Source: Undaria pinnatifida (lineage: Eukaryota; Sar; Phaeophyceae; Laminariales; Alariaceae). Taken from it: a DNA stretch of 64,000 bases. Positions 31,269 through 42,543 of this stretch are shown piece by piece. Where the stretch lies: positions 9,834,120 to 9,898,119 of the forward strand of contig JABAKD010000002.1 of NCBI GenBank assembly GCA_012845835.1, read 5' to 3'. Under the pieces are notes generated by a model that was given only the letters and a program-made list of their open reading frames with translations, had not been told where the DNA came from and did not search any database. Position 1 is the first letter of the stretch; each line of letters begins with the position of its first letter. Both the position numbers and the translations under genes were made by a program.

Positions 31269-31700
31269 CTGTGGAAACGGTCAGGGTAATCGAGGCACGT
31301 AAGGCACATTAAGTTCATTGTTTTTGAAACACACTTTGTCGAAAATTCCAAAACATGCCAAAAAAAACTTGATTATCCAAATCAAGGTCAGGAAAAACGA
31401 AGAGTTGGAAAATTAGTTTTAAGCTTTCCGTTTGTTTTGCACTCGGTTAAAATGTACTCGGTTTAAATTCCAAGTTTGTGACAGAGCGTCTCCGTACTAC
31501 AGTATATTTCGATACAAGTTTTCCAAAATAGTTCCAACTTCTTCCAACTTTGAAAGAAGCAGACTTCGATAAGCATGACCCTTAGAAGGAAAAGAGGTTG
31601 ATGTACTTTTGAACCAGTCCCCCGCGAAAGCAAGTACGCTTGGAAGGAAAATACGCTCATGAAGTGTCCTAGAAGTAGTCGGTGTGGCCGACCTCATTTG
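31269..31700. other. Unassigned spacer
   Basis: AT-rich, no supported exon or repeat. Confidence 0.3.
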
Positions 31701-31908
31701 TGTAAGCAATCAAGACGCGTTTGGGATAATCATGAAATGAGACGGGCAAGAGGCCTACGTCGTTAAATGCCATCCGACTCTAGTGGGACTAGTAAAGCTG
31801 GTTCTCTACTACGTCTTCAGAGGTTAAGAAAGTGAGTAATCACCAAGGACTAGCTTAATAGACAGACCTGCCAGGGGATACTCTGTCTCTCCGCCCATGC
31901 ACCTTACA
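31701..31908 (+). mobile_element. Solo-LTR-like sequence, copy 1
   Basis: Begins TGTAAG and ends CTTACA, a perfect 6-bp terminal inversion of the TG...CA type. Its last 150 bp (AAAGTGAGTAATCACCAAGG to CACCTTACA) align with the LTR at 45207-45449. No target duplication or primer-binding site is visible beside it. Confidence 0.45.
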
Positions 31909-33424
31909 TAAGGCAGACAGGAAGAGGAACTCATGCACGAAGCCGCAGCAAATTCAGACTAGACGGTACAGTAGTTCCCGAGCGAGAGAAGGAGAGAGAG
32001 GGGGACCCACGATATCTCCCTGAAATATAGCCTGCTGAACCACGACGTAAATACGAAGGGGATCGAACTGGTACAGGAAAATAATTACTAGCATACAAGG
32101 GCTCCGCGGGCGGCTGACGCCGCCCGCTACGCTCGCGCGAGGCAAGGAAGAATGCAACTAAAAACGTATGTAAAGGGGGCAGAAAGAAGAGACCCATGAT
32201 TCGGTGCGAACAGCGATTTGATAATGCCAAGAGCTGCTTGTGCAGAGCAAATTGCCCTGTTGTGCTCAGCTGTGCTGTGTGCTTTTGTTACCGGTGTCTG
32301 ATCGGCAGTAGAGGTATGGGGGTAATTTGCGTGGGAGGAAAAACAGGGGGCCGTAAAAGATCAAATATATATGTAGAAAAAGAAAAAAGAGGAAAAGTAG
32401 TACTCCGTACACAACACGCATTATACCCGGTGTAGTAGTACCGGTATGTACTATTGGCGTTTCGTATTTCGAACGAAGCTGGAAAGCACAGAAAAGCTGG
32501 AAAGGTTCCGCAAGTAATTTGGAAGTTGGAGCTCTGAGAGGCCAGGGATGGGCAATCCCTGAGAAAGACAAAATTAAGTAAGTCTATAGTCTAGAGATAC
32601 AGTGCCAGCCCTCGCATCTGAAATCGCGGTGCTGGCGCAGGCTAGACTTCTTGTTTATAAAAGGGTGTGTTCCACACTAACTTCAGTATATCCAATACAG
32701 GAGTTTTTGTGTTACCGGGAATCCAAAGCCGGGTTTCCTGTGGGGCTCAGTCGTGTAAGGTGACAGATAATTCAGATTATACTGTTAATAGTAGGCTACG
32801 TGACGTGCCAACATTTCAGCTTTTTTCACGCAGTTCGCCGATATGTCCAAGTGTGCTTGTTCGCCCCCAATACGGCCATGTACGGTGTAGTCCAACTATT
32901 ACAGCATGGATATTATTACCTTGACCACAGTGATTGTCCTACATGAGTTCGTCGTAAACACGACGTGAGACACCAGAGCAGCGCTCAAAGATAACAACAA
33001 ACAAAAAAAAACATGGATGCCTTCCACGCAATATATACAATCTGATATACGTACCACCATCAGTATTGCACAACCCGACTTGCTTGAGGTTTCGCGTTTT
33101 TTACTCCCACTTTAACCGAAGCGCAGTCCGATGAAGATATTGACAGGTATCATATCATATCATATTACAGCACAAGGAAAGCAACGCCCGAGGTAAACAT
33201 CGCGTAACGGTGCTTCTCACGAACAGATGATATAATGCCACCCATGCAGTAGCTCCAATTCATCTATGTGGTCTTCAATTTTCAATTACCTCCCCCCCCC
33301 CGCCCCTTCCCCGCCAGCCCTACAATCACCTACTATCATTACGCGTGCAGTAAGCTCCTACTCATTTATGCGAACCATCCCCCCTACCCTCAGCGGTCAT
33401 ACTACTACTAAGTAACTACAGGAT
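31909..33424. other. Unassigned region
   Basis: No supported gene or named repeat. Small features are ATATCATATCATAT near 33148-33168 and a C run near 33289-33302. Confidence 0.3.
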
Positions 33425-33690
33425 ATACATAATAAACTGGTGCATGTCACAGCTGTCAGATTTTGCCCCCCTCAAAAACGGGGTATAGAGTTTCCGCACA
33501 CAGATGGATTAACACCATCCTGTTGACCCTGGTACAAGCTACGCTGTAGTTCTAAGGGGAGTCGCCGACCGATATCATTAATGAGGACACACACCCAGTA
33601 ATACGTGCGGTCGGAGTATCACACACAGCTTGCAAAGATAAGTTTTAGACGAAATCCTCGATCTCACAGCTAGAGGCGTATTTTTTTTTT
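33425..33690 (+). mobile_element. Family D element, copy 3
   Basis: The core runs from CAGCTGTCAGATTTTGCCCC (33449) to CTCGATCTCACAGCT (ending 33671). It has the same order of phrases as the copy at 3255, including GGGGAGTCGCCGACC and GAGGACACACACCC. Confidence 0.7.
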
Positions 33691-33815
33691 CATGTTGTAT
33701 ATATGCGGCTCTGCTGGACGAGTGGGAGCAGTAACTCGAACCCTGTTTGCAGCACTCGCGGAGCTCACGTGTACAGACGCACTACGAGCACTACGTATAT
33801 TTAACTACAACTACA

Positions 33816-33840
33816 AATACATATATATATATATATATGT
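33816..33840. repeat. AT dinucleotide microsatellite
   Basis: An uninterrupted run of about ten AT units, ATATATATATATATATAT, after TACAAATAC. Confidence 0.85.
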
Positions 33841-33869
33841 TGGTGCGTGCACGAGAGCGGCCGAAGGCC

Positions 33870-34235
33870 CCGATTTGGACCAGGTTTTGAGCCGCCTTCG
33901 AGATAACTCGAGCTGAGGTCCACCTCTCGGCCTGCTGTTTCCTGGAGATGCCTCACCTATTAATAGCTCGACTCTCCCGACCCTGCCGGGGTGGTCGGCG
34001 TCGATCGTGCTCGCTTCGTGTCGCGGTGGCCAACGCAATATCTCGTCTGTAAAATTAACCCGTTCCGAAATGTCAAGCGCGGACCCGTACGTATAAAACT
34101 AAAATCCCGATCGAATACGAGCCAGTAAACAGTAGTAGCAGTGTTACAGTAGTTCCGTAGTTAGACAAGCACTGTTTGTAGTCACCACTCGCGGGTTCGA
34201 GGCCTGTCGTAAACGTGTTGCTCTTGTTTCCTGCT
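33870..34235 (+). mobile_element. R3 composite tRNA-like retroposon, copy a
   Basis: Phrases in order are ACCAGGTTTTGAGCCGCC, CCCTGCCGGGGTGGTCGG, GTGGCCAACGCAA, CCGTTCCGAAATGTCAAGCG and AGCCAGTAAACAGTAGTAG. Then comes a tRNA-like module at about 34148-34205: A-box-like TCCGTAGTTAGACAAGC and a B box GGGTTCGAGGCC. The B box fits the RNA polymerase III consensus. Copies share this order at 35790, 36600, 38265 and 39865. R3 appears non-coding. Confidence 0.55.
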
Positions 34236-34382
34236 GAGGCCGGTGCTAATGGAAGGCCAAAAGTGAGATATTCCCGAAGATCCCAGCCAAACTTTGCCTG
34301 GACGGTCGCGTATGGGCCTAACTTTGTAGTACAAGCTGGGCCGGCCAAGACGCTCAAAACAAGCCAATATTGCTGTGCTGTG

Positions 34383-34625
34383 CTCATTTTTTCGAGTTCG
34401 GACCTGAAATTTTGACACGTGATTTGGACCAAGCTCACCAAAACAGTACTTGGCGAACTAAAAAAAAAACAATCGTTGACTTTTCATCAATTTCATGATT
34501 TTGGAAACCTTTTGGCCGGCCATATGTCGGCCATTTTTTTTTTTTTTTTCAGTTCGCCAAGTGCTGTTTTGGTGAGCTTGGTCCAAATCACGCGTCAATT
34601 TTAGGTCCTAACTTCAAAAATTGAG
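34383..34625. mobile_element. Hairpin element with about 77-bp arms
   Basis: The left arm from TTCGGACCTGAAATTTTGAC through TGATTTGGACCAAGCTCACC to a CAGTACTTGGCGAAC phrase is mirrored on the right by GTTCGCCAAGTGCTG through GGTGAGCTTGGTCCAAATCA to GGTCCTAACTTC. The inner 47 bp differ at two positions; the outer 30 bp are looser. The loop of about 80 bp contains TTGGCCGGCCATATGTCGGC. It has no coding capacity and could be a MITE or a foldback RNA source. Confidence 0.75.
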
Positions 34626-35784
34626 AGGTGCATGGCCAAGTTTCCACCGAAGGGCCTCTGCAAACAAATTTACATATATTTCAGGGATTCATCCATAACA
34701 TTCGAAGGAAAGTGACCCATGAAATGAAACGCATATGTCCCTACTCCTCGTCCCAAGATGTACATACCCAGAAAAATTGAGCCAATTTCATCCACGTTGT
34801 ATTTCGAGCAATTTTAGAAAAAGCAACACAAAAAAATCATGAAAAACATGCTCAAACTAGGAGACGTGAGTAGCAACCACTTTTTTCGGCTCCAACTTGG
34901 CAGATTCTCAAGCTGGAGTGCTTCAAATGACCACCGTATCTAGCTGATTACGAGGATATGCTCAGTTTGCAGTGGGTCACTGTCGTTCAAAAGATATGCC
35001 CGACTGACCGATTATGAGTTTCTTGTCCGACTCAGCTTGTGATGTTTTTTGGAACTTTCCAGTTTTCCGGAAAAAATGGATTTCTCGCGGCGATCTTCGC
35101 CAACATCGGCTTGAGACATTCTCAAAGCAGATGTCGGATTAGGCGCGGGGTGATTTCGTGTGCTCCGCACACTTCGTTCGACGAAACCAACGACAGCGTC
35201 GTGAACTCTGAACGTGGCGAGCTCGTTAAGGGCTCCGACCTCTCCTTGGTGTACAGTGCTCACTCTATGGCCGGTGATTTGTGGCGGGCTCCGATCAGGC
35301 TTGTGCTAAAACGCATTTGGCGGCTGGTGTGTAGAAACCTGAAATCAAAACTCTCTATCGTCCCTCAACGGGCAAAACAAAGATTTTTGAGCGGATTGGA
35401 CCGAAGACCACGGGAGAACACAATCAATCTCTCAGGCCCTAGGGCATGGATCAAGATGAGATCATCAGCGCTGTCACTTGCACTCATGTGACTTTGTCCG
35501 GAGCGAAGAGGAGTGATCGTGGGTTGTCTCTACCTCGAGATCGAAGGTCCATGATTAATCCTGTTTGGTGGACACTGGTGATTGAGGCTTGACAAAAAAT
35601 GAAAAATTGGCCAATTCGGCCGCATGACAAACAAAAAGCCAAATATAAATGTTTTACTCGTTTTTTCCCCGTAGCGACGATGCTGGTCATCTTTCAGCAA
35701 ACAATCCTAAAAACAACTTTGGAAACTTTCTGGTCAAACTATCGGCCTTCCATTATTAGCACAGGCCAAGTTTTGTTTTTGCTC
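34626..35784. other. Unassigned region
   Basis: No supported gene. It lies between two R3 copies and may be degraded repeat. Confidence 0.3.
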
Positions 35785-36160
35785 CTGCGAACACGAGCCA
35801 GTAAACCGCAGTATAGTTCCGCAGTTAGACACGCACTCTGTTTGTAGTTACCAGTCGAGGGTTCTAGGCCTGTCGTAAACATTTTACCCTTTTTTACTTT
35901 AGTTTTTTTTTTGTTTTTTCCCTGTTTGTGTTCGAGCCTCGATGTGTATCCACTATTATGTTACTATTTTTTTGTTTGTTTTAGGGTTGTTTCCCTTTTT
36001 TTTGTTCCGGACGTGCCAGGTATCGACCCAAAGTGGACATCTGATTATTATGTTTGCATACTACGCTGGGTACTGCTTGCTGTATGTCGTACTGCTGGTG
36101 CTGCTACTGGCGCATCATGTTGAATTTACACGCACATAAAAACTGTGCGGCGTTGCAGCT
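35785..36160 (+). mobile_element. R3 retroposon, copy b
   Basis: CACGAGCCAGTAAACCGCAG leads to the tRNA-like module (CCGCAGTTAGACACGCACTC and GGGTTCTAGGCC, B box weakened). It is followed by the tail module GTGTTCGAGCCTCGATGTG, a T-rich run, CCAGGTATCGACCCAAAG, TACTACGCTGGGTACTGC and TTTACACGCACATAAAAAC. Confidence 0.55.
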
Positions 36161-36600
36161 GATGCTACTGTGTGTGCAAGCTGTACTCCTATGGCTTGCC
36201 GTTTGCTGTTGGACTTTCGCTTCTGCGGCTTTCTCCTTTTTTCAAGTTTGGTTTTTCTCACGTTTGTATTTGAGCCTCGACGTGCATCAGGTAGATATGT
36301 TACTCTTTTTTTGTTTATTGTGTTTTCCCCTTTTTTTATTTGCGTACCGGGTACCAGACGAAAGCGAACATATAAAAATTATGTACGCATCCTACGCTGG
36401 ATACTGCTGCTGCTGCATGCTGTGTGTTGTTGTTGTTAGATTTACACGCACATAAGAGTTGTTCGGCGTTGCTGCTGTCACTATATGCATGTATGTTATA
36501 CTTCTGCGGCTTGCCGTTTGTCGTTGGACTGTCGCTGCTGCTGCTTGCTGTAGTTGTAAATACATGTATTAATATGTTGGTCATGTCATCTCAGCGATCG
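36161..36600 (+). mobile_element. R3 tail module, tandem copies
   Basis: The tail of copy b is repeated: TTGAGCCTCGACGTGCATC, TACCGGGTACCAGACG, CCTACGCTGGATACTGCTGC and TTTACACGCACATAAGAG. GCGGCTTGCCGTTTG with TTGGACT is itself present twice, near 36190 and 36505. Confidence 0.5.
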
Positions 36601-36835
36601 AGAGGCTCGATTTAGACCAGGTTTTGAGCCGTCTTCGAGATAAGACGAGCTTAGATCTACAACCCTGCCGGGATCCGCGTCGGCCGTTCTCGCTGCGTGT
36701 CCTTGTGGCCAATGCAAATCCACGTTTTTGCTAAATTTCCGTTCCGAAATGTGAAGCGCGAGGCTGTGCGTATAAAAACACTAACATCTCGTTAGAATAC
36801 AAGCCAGTAAACATTAGTAGTACAGTTATCGGTGT
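36600..36835 (+). mobile_element. R3 retroposon 5' part, copy c
   Basis: ACCAGGTTTTGAGCCGTC, CCTGCCGGGATCCGCG, GTGGCCAATGCAA, CCGTTCCGAAATGTGAAGCG and AAGCCAGTAAACATTAGTAG follow the order of copy a. It stops before the tRNA-like module. Confidence 0.5.
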
Positions 36836-38264
36836 CAATGAAGGCATAATAATGTTGCCGACAGCAGCTATAAAAAGGTCCCATAAAAAGATGAAGGGAA
36901 AAATGAAAAATTGATCGTTACTAAATTAACCAATCAAAATCACTGACGTATCCTTGTCAATAGTGATGAGTATGACCAATGTTATAACCAAAAAGTTCAA
37001 AGTTAGTCACTGTTGTCTTGCTTCTTCTTGTTTTTGAGCTATTAATACAAAGTTTGAGCGCTTCTTTTAACCCATCCATGCTGATGGTTGTACGTTGTGT
37101 ACAGTGTGCCCTCGTTTCGGGCCACGACGCCCTACAACATAACTCACAGCCCGCACTCAACGGGACATTCGACGGCACCTGGCTCGCAGACATGCAGCGC
37201 TCGAAGCGATAGCTGACCGCACGAGAGGCCGGCAGCAACCCACGCAGGCAGAAAATCAACCACAGCAGTAGTTTGCAGCAGAAGAGCAAATCGCAGCACA
37301 GTTCCCCACGTGCTTTGGCCAGCATCAGTAGCATCCCACGGCAGGCGCTAGACAGCAGCGACAGCCCACGACCGGGGGCGATACATCTGCAGCAGTCCAT
37401 GCCCGACGACGATCCCACCGTTTTTGCTCGACCAGCTGCAGCAGCGAGCAGTCATGCCTGCTGCGTCGCACTCCTATGATGCCGGGTGAGTATCCTAGGC
37501 TTCGCTGCGTTACCCTGTACTACAGCTGCTGCAGCTGTGGTACCTACCTGTACATTGTACTCTAACAATATGTACGGATATATAGAGACCGTGCAAATAG
37601 CAATATCAAAACAAAAAGATCCTTATATTTACGAACATATCATGGTGATTGGATGCACCTGGTACGTGTCTACATCACCTGGTACGTGAAAGCACATAAA
37701 AAAAAACATCGATCTTGTGTTGTGAAGTGGTGAACCCTTGGGACAACGAATCCGGCATAGCATGCATCCAGAACATATATTAGTAACATGACATCTTGCA
37801 TTTTCTCTCTGAAAGTGATCATTTGTGCCCCGTGATTTCTCATGGGTAATTATACTGATTCCGGTGCGGTTTCCTGTGATGGACGGTAAGGATAGTACAT
37901 AACCCAACGGAGTGAGTGAATAATCATAATCTTGCGCGAACTGAAACAACCCTGACCAGCGGGGGAGACAAGGTAAAAAGAATAGAACATTTAAGGAATG
38001 CCTCGCTCTACTTGAAGTTTCAGCGTGAAATGTGCGTTTGTCCCAAACTAAGCCCACCCCACGTATCCCACCATGACTACCGATTTTCAGCACCTAACTC
38101 CACCCTAAGCCCGAGGAATCATCGAACAAAATACACGCGGTCGGTGTTTAATCATCAAGATGTTTTGTTACAAGGCTTTTTGCCCGTGGCATTAATATTT
38201 TCTTTCTTTCCCCTGATCGATCCGGAAGATTGGGACATGACATTGCGGCGGAATAGCCCTTCAT
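36836..38264. other. Unassigned region with a possible donor
   Basis: A CAG-rich stretch (37200-37450) ends in a good donor, ATGCCGG|GTGAGTAT, at about 37484. The three frames before it are each short or interrupted, so I do not call an exon. ACCTGGTACGTG is duplicated at 37657 and 37677. Confidence 0.3.
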
Positions 38265-38555
38265 TGACACCTCTAACAGCAGTGGTTCGGCAGTTAGACA
38301 TGCGCTGTTACTATTCACCAGTCGCGGGCTCAAGGCCTGCCCTAACGTTTTGCTATTTTCGTTTCAAGTTTATTTTATTTTGTCTTTTTTCTCCTGTGTG
38401 TGTTCGAGCCTCGATGTGTATCCAGTATTATCTTACTCTTTTTGGGTTCAGTGTTTTCGGGTTGATTCCTTTTTATTTATTCTGTACGCACCAGGTATCG
38501 CCTAAAGTGAACAAGTGCGTATGCATGGTCGTACGTGCAAGAAAATAAAATGTTG
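38265..38555 (+). mobile_element. R3 retroposon, copy d
   Basis: The tRNA-like module TTCGGCAGTTAGACATGCGC to CGGGCTCAAGGCC is followed by GTGTTCGAGCCTCGATGTG and CACCAGGTATCGCC. The 5' part before the module is absent. Confidence 0.5.
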
Positions 38556-39140
38556 TCCCGGTAGTATTCGTACAACAGTAGTTTGAAGGTTTGTCCCGAA
38601 CGATTTTTAATCGATAGCCGCGAGTCTCGGTGAATTCACTTTTTTTTTCAAGTCAGGTTACTTGCTTTCTTCCCTTGGGTTCGAGCCTCGGTGTGTACAT
38701 TATCCGATCCTCTCTTTATATATTTTTCCCCTTCTTACTTTTCTTCTTTATGTACCAGCTCAAGGCAAAGTAAAAATATTATCATATGCATATTATTACA
38801 TTGGAAATGACGCTTGCTGTTGTCGAACTGCCACAGCTGTCGCTCCTGATGTTGTTGAAATTACACGAACATAAGTATCGTGCGGGGGGCTGCTGCTGTT
38901 GTTGTTCGTCATCGTGTGTCGAATGACGCAAGTTGTTGCTGTTGTTCGTTGCACCTGACCCCAGCGCTTATTTTTCTGTATTAAAACACGATTTATTTGG
39001 ATGTACCCCTTGGCAGTGCTGTTGCATGTACAGCCTCGACTTACCTATAATCCTATAACCAAAATATATATAATGCATATTCGAAAACTACGGGCACGCA
39101 TGGAGCCAAGGCGGGCGGCAGCCCGGCGCGGCGAAGCTCT
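38556..39140 (+). mobile_element. R3-related tail element, uninterrupted copy
   Basis: TAGCCGCGAGTCTCGGTGAA, GGGTTCGAGCCTCGGTGTG, GCTCAAGGCAAAGTAAAAAT, GACGCTTGCTGTTGTCGAAC, CTTGGCAGTGCTG and GAGCCAAGGCGGGCGGCAGC occur in order. The same order is seen at 41835-42880, where a 388-bp element interrupts it. This copy therefore shows the uninterrupted state. Confidence 0.6.
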
Positions 39141-39864
39141 CTTGGTAAATATCAGTATGATGATCTAGTTGCGCTTCGAAAAATTCTGGCCCGCATTCCT
39201 GATGTTGGTTTGTGCTTGTGTCAAAGCCTGATTGGTATTTTGTTTGTGGTTTGCGAAACTGTAACGCATCTTCGGAGATGCGACGGAACCTATGATTCCC
39301 CGGGAAACTATAACAAAATACCTCGAATCTTTTGTGATTAGGGTCACCACGTGGCTGGGAGGAAAATCCCCTCAGTCGCACTTCAAAACTCTGCACATTT
39401 GGCTCTCCTCCCCGCGCGATGGCACTCCGGATATCGTGACTTCTGTCTCCGCGAGCCTGCCTGTGCCCAACTCACCTGGTTTATCGATCATGCTAGCAAG
39501 GCGAAGGACACAGTACGCTGGGGTGCAGGCTGGCTAAGCTTGGTCGCGGGGAGAAAAGTCTCGGCACCCATGCCGGCTTCATGATGGGAGAAAAGAGGAT
39601 GATGTAGAAAAATGTAAATCAAAGTATTGAGCTTGAAGTGACAAAGGGTGCTTGCTCGCCCCATTGTCATACTTTTGGTATACATGACTCCAGAGTCAAG
39701 TTCATATACCAATTTATTCTACCCTTTCGGGAAACAATGTGTTCCACCGCATCTCCGGAGCTGCTACCGTCACACACACCAAATAACCATATCGTGAATC
39801 AGACGTGCGCACAACCTGGAGGAGTGCTGGTTTATGCTTGTGGACCAAGGCAGTTTGCGTTTTC
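39141..39864. other. Unassigned spacer
   Basis: No supported gene. A moderately open stretch at 39290-39540 shows no splice context. Confidence 0.3.
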
Positions 39865-40255
39865 GCAAAAATTCCGTACCGAAATGTCGAGCGCGGAACC
39901 GTGCGTATAGAAAAACTTCAATATCGTTTGACTTTTTTTTTTTCTAATCCTCCGGCGGATGGGGAATCTTTGACTATAAACCAGTGACATACAGTAGTAG
40001 TATTACTACAGTAGTTCGACAGTTAGACAAGCATTGTTCGTATTGGCCAGTCGCGGGTTCGAAGCTTGCGGTAGATATATTTCCCTTTTTTTTTCAAAGT
40101 GTTTTTTGTTTTTTGTTGTCCTGTTTGTGTTCGAGCCTCGACGTGTATCCAACCAATATTTCGCTACCGGTTTTTGTTTGCTTTTGGGTTACTTCCCTTT
40201 GTTTTCTGTGCGTACCGGGTATCGGCCCAAAGGGAACATGTTATGATTTTAAAAT
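39865..40255 (+). mobile_element. R3 retroposon, copy e
   Basis: ATTCCGTACCGAAATGTCGA leads to a T-rich block, then the tRNA-like module (TTCGACAGTTAGACAAGC, B box GGGTTCGAAGC at about 40056). The tail GTGTTCGAGCCTCGACGTG and TACCGGGTATCGGCCCAAAG follow. Immediately downstream lies the TIR element at 40265. Confidence 0.55.
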
Positions 40256-40264
40256 TATTATAAA

Positions 40265-40680
40265 CACGTCAGGTGTGAGTTCGATCAATTTAGGGTCGAT
40301 AGTCATTTTTGCAAGCTGCATGATCACTGGCCGCTCGTTGATACAGATGTATTATCCTTTGAATGCACATCACTCCTACTACCGTTGTTGTCGGCATGAA
40401 CATCAACAGAAAATTGTTTTAATGGTATATAGCTATCACACGTACATCGCAAGGTAGTGTAAGTTGTTATGATTCGTTAATGTTAACAACAATATTCTAA
40501 ATACGTGCAGAAGTAAAACAATATCAACGAACACAACGGTATTAACAAAAAACGTATACCACCAGAAGTAGTGAACATAAAACCTGCATTGAAGCGTAAT
40601 TATAATTAAACGGGCGACCGCTGCATTACGCAGCTTGCAAATTATCGACCCTATATTTGTCGAACTCACAGCTGACATTG
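40265..40680. mobile_element. TIR element, about 58-bp inverted ends
   Basis: The left end GTCAGGTGTGAGTTCGATCA to GGGTCGATAGTCATTTTTGC is mirrored by GCAAATTATCGACCC to TGTCGAACTCACAGCTGAC. Small gaps aside, the ends match over about 58 bp. The terminal motif also occurs singly at 43360-43440, 58697-58760 and 60300-60360, and resembles the family D 3' end. The inside is AT-rich and non-coding. Confidence 0.7.
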
Positions 40681-41175
40681 TCAAATAATTTTATGAAGAA
40701 CATTATTAGCATTGTATGTAGATGACATGGCAAGCCCCTATTAATAACACTTTTTAGAGGTATCTGGTTCATCTTTTGAATGTGTATGTCTTGAGATATC
40801 TATTGTCCAAGGCATAAGCAGAAACGGCCTGCCATATCTACCCGTTATGCCAACCCCGGATTCTTGGAGTAAAAAAAAATAACACCGTGGACCACAATAA
40901 ACGAGTCTACGAGCAGCTGTCTACCAACGGTTTAATTCCTAGCTGTTATTGAAACCATTATGATTGTCTACTCTGTGCCCCCTAATGGTACGATATGTAT
41001 GGGTGACAAATGTACAAGGCACTATAGTAGTCTGCTATAAATACTGGTGCTGTTAATACGTTGATAAATAGTAAAGAAGAGAAAAAATGAAAAACATCCC
41101 ACCCTGGACAATTCCAGTTCTAAATTATGATCGTATATTGTGACTGCAATTGAACTGGGGTGTTGTCTTATTAAT
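40681..41175. other. AT-rich spacer
   Basis: No supported gene or named repeat. Confidence 0.3.
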
Positions 41176-41500
41176 AGGAGTTGCCTGGATAGTTGATTTA
41201 CAAAGTTGTCCATTATATGAAATTGCCTGGATAATTGATTTGCGAGGTTGTCAACTAAATGGAATTGCCTGGATAATTGATCTGCAAAGTTGTCTATTAA
41301 ATAAATGGAATTGTCTGGGCAATTGATTTGCAACGTTGTCTATTGAATAGAATTACCTGAAAAATTGATTTACAAAGTTGTCTTTTCAATGGAATTGCCC
41401 GGATAATTGATTTACAAAGTTGGCTAGTAAATGGAATTGCCTCGGTAATTGATTTGCAAAGTTGTCTGCTAAATGGAATTGCCTGGATGAATGTCATCGC
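41176..41500. repeat. Tandem repeat, unit about 43 bp
   Basis: About 7.5 units of GGAATTGCCTGGATAATTGA followed by TTTGCAAAGTTGTCTATTAA, AT-rich and moderately diverged. Unit length is near 43 bp, so peptides such as LCKSI on the minus strand are repeat translation. Decayed units may extend to about 41680. Confidence 0.8.
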
Positions 41501-41834
41501 CAATATTCTGCAACAATAGAGTATTGCTTGTACAATAGAATGGGGTAGTAAATTACTACCAGGTATAGACGATGGGTTCAGCAATCGAGTTCCGTGGGTA
41601 ACTATTAATAGCAATTGTTTCGACCATTGATTATATCGATTGGGGTGTATTAACAGAACTTGGCTGAACAATAGGGCCCGGTAGGCGCCTATGAATAAAA
41701 TGGTCGGTGCGATGGAGCTCGAGGGGTTTCAATTAATTGGAATTAGAGACCACAATAGACAGTCAATTGCAATAGGAAGCTATTAATAATATATTATAGG
41801 ACCATTGTCTACTGTCCAGGGTCTGATAAGAGCA

Positions 41835-42155
41835 GAAAATGTTGTCGCAGTAATAATCGTACAACAACAGTAGCTTGAAGGGTAGCCCTGAATGGCTGTT
41901 AATCGTTAGCCGCGAGTCTCGGTGAATTCACTCTTTCTTTCGAGTTAGTTTATTTGTTTTCTTCCGTTTGGGTTCGAGCCTTGGTGTGTACATTATGTAT
42001 CCGATCTTCTTTTAGTTTTTAGTTTTTTTTCCCTTTTACTTTTCTTCTTTATGTACCGGCTCAAGGCAAAGTGGAAATATTATCGAATGCACATTTTATT
42101 ATACTGGAAATGACGCTTGCTGTTGTCGAACTGCCGCGCAGCTGCCGCTCCTGCA
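41835..42155 (+). mobile_element. R3-related tail element, left part of the interrupted copy
   Basis: TAGCCGCGAGTCTCGGTGAA, GGGTTCGAGCCTTGGTGTG, GCTCAAGGCAAAGTGGAAAT and GACGCTTGCTGTTGTCGAAC match 38556-38850. The copy breaks off after CCGCTCCTGCA, where the TIR element starts. Confidence 0.6.
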
Positions 42156-42543
42156 GAGTTTTCTGAAAAATGGGAAAGGAGCCTAAAATGAGAACGGACG
42201 TTTTTTTTTAGAAAGCAACCCAATTGTGTACAACTCCGGAAAAAAAAAATTGACAGTCCTGTGGGGCTGTACAGCAGCCTTCGAATGAGCTGTCGCTCAG
42301 GCTGGAAGTCCTCGGCATCGCCTTGGTAGCCAGCATCTAGAGAAATCTCAATAGAGCCAGCGTATATCGCTTTTTGCGCCCACTCGAAGGCACGAGATGG
42401 AGCATGACCGTTCTAACGAGCTCCTCTCACAGGGCTGGTCAAGGGGTTTCGCAGGATCATTTCGGTTCTCTGATACACCACATGGTTCTGGAGATAACGC
42501 TTGGTTCTCATTTTAGGCTCCGTTCCCATTTTTCAGAAAACTC
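42156..42543. mobile_element. 388-bp TIR element nested in the R3-type copy
   Basis: Terminal inverted repeats of 40 bp, beginning GAGTTTTCTGAAAAATGGGA, differ at one position (42156-42195 against 42504-42543). The host resumes with ATGTTATTGATATTACACG, the counterpart of ATGTTGTTGAAATTACACG in the uninterrupted copy at 38848. Two extra bases on the left and 14 on the right leave the exact target duplication unclear. No transposase frame is present, so it is non-autonomous. Confidence 0.8.

Noticed and set aside
36957-37418. 153-codon minus-strand frame rich in Cys and Leu
   Set aside because: No codon bias, no splice context, and its Leu/Cys content follows from CAG-rich DNA on the other strand.
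37220-37492. CAG-rich exon before a strong GTGAGT donor
   Set aside because: Every frame leading into the donor is short or contains a stop, and no acceptor could be placed.
41176-41500. CRISPR-like array of about 43-bp units
   Set aside because: Units are contiguous and diverge throughout, with no constant repeat and variable spacer; the DNA is eukaryotic.
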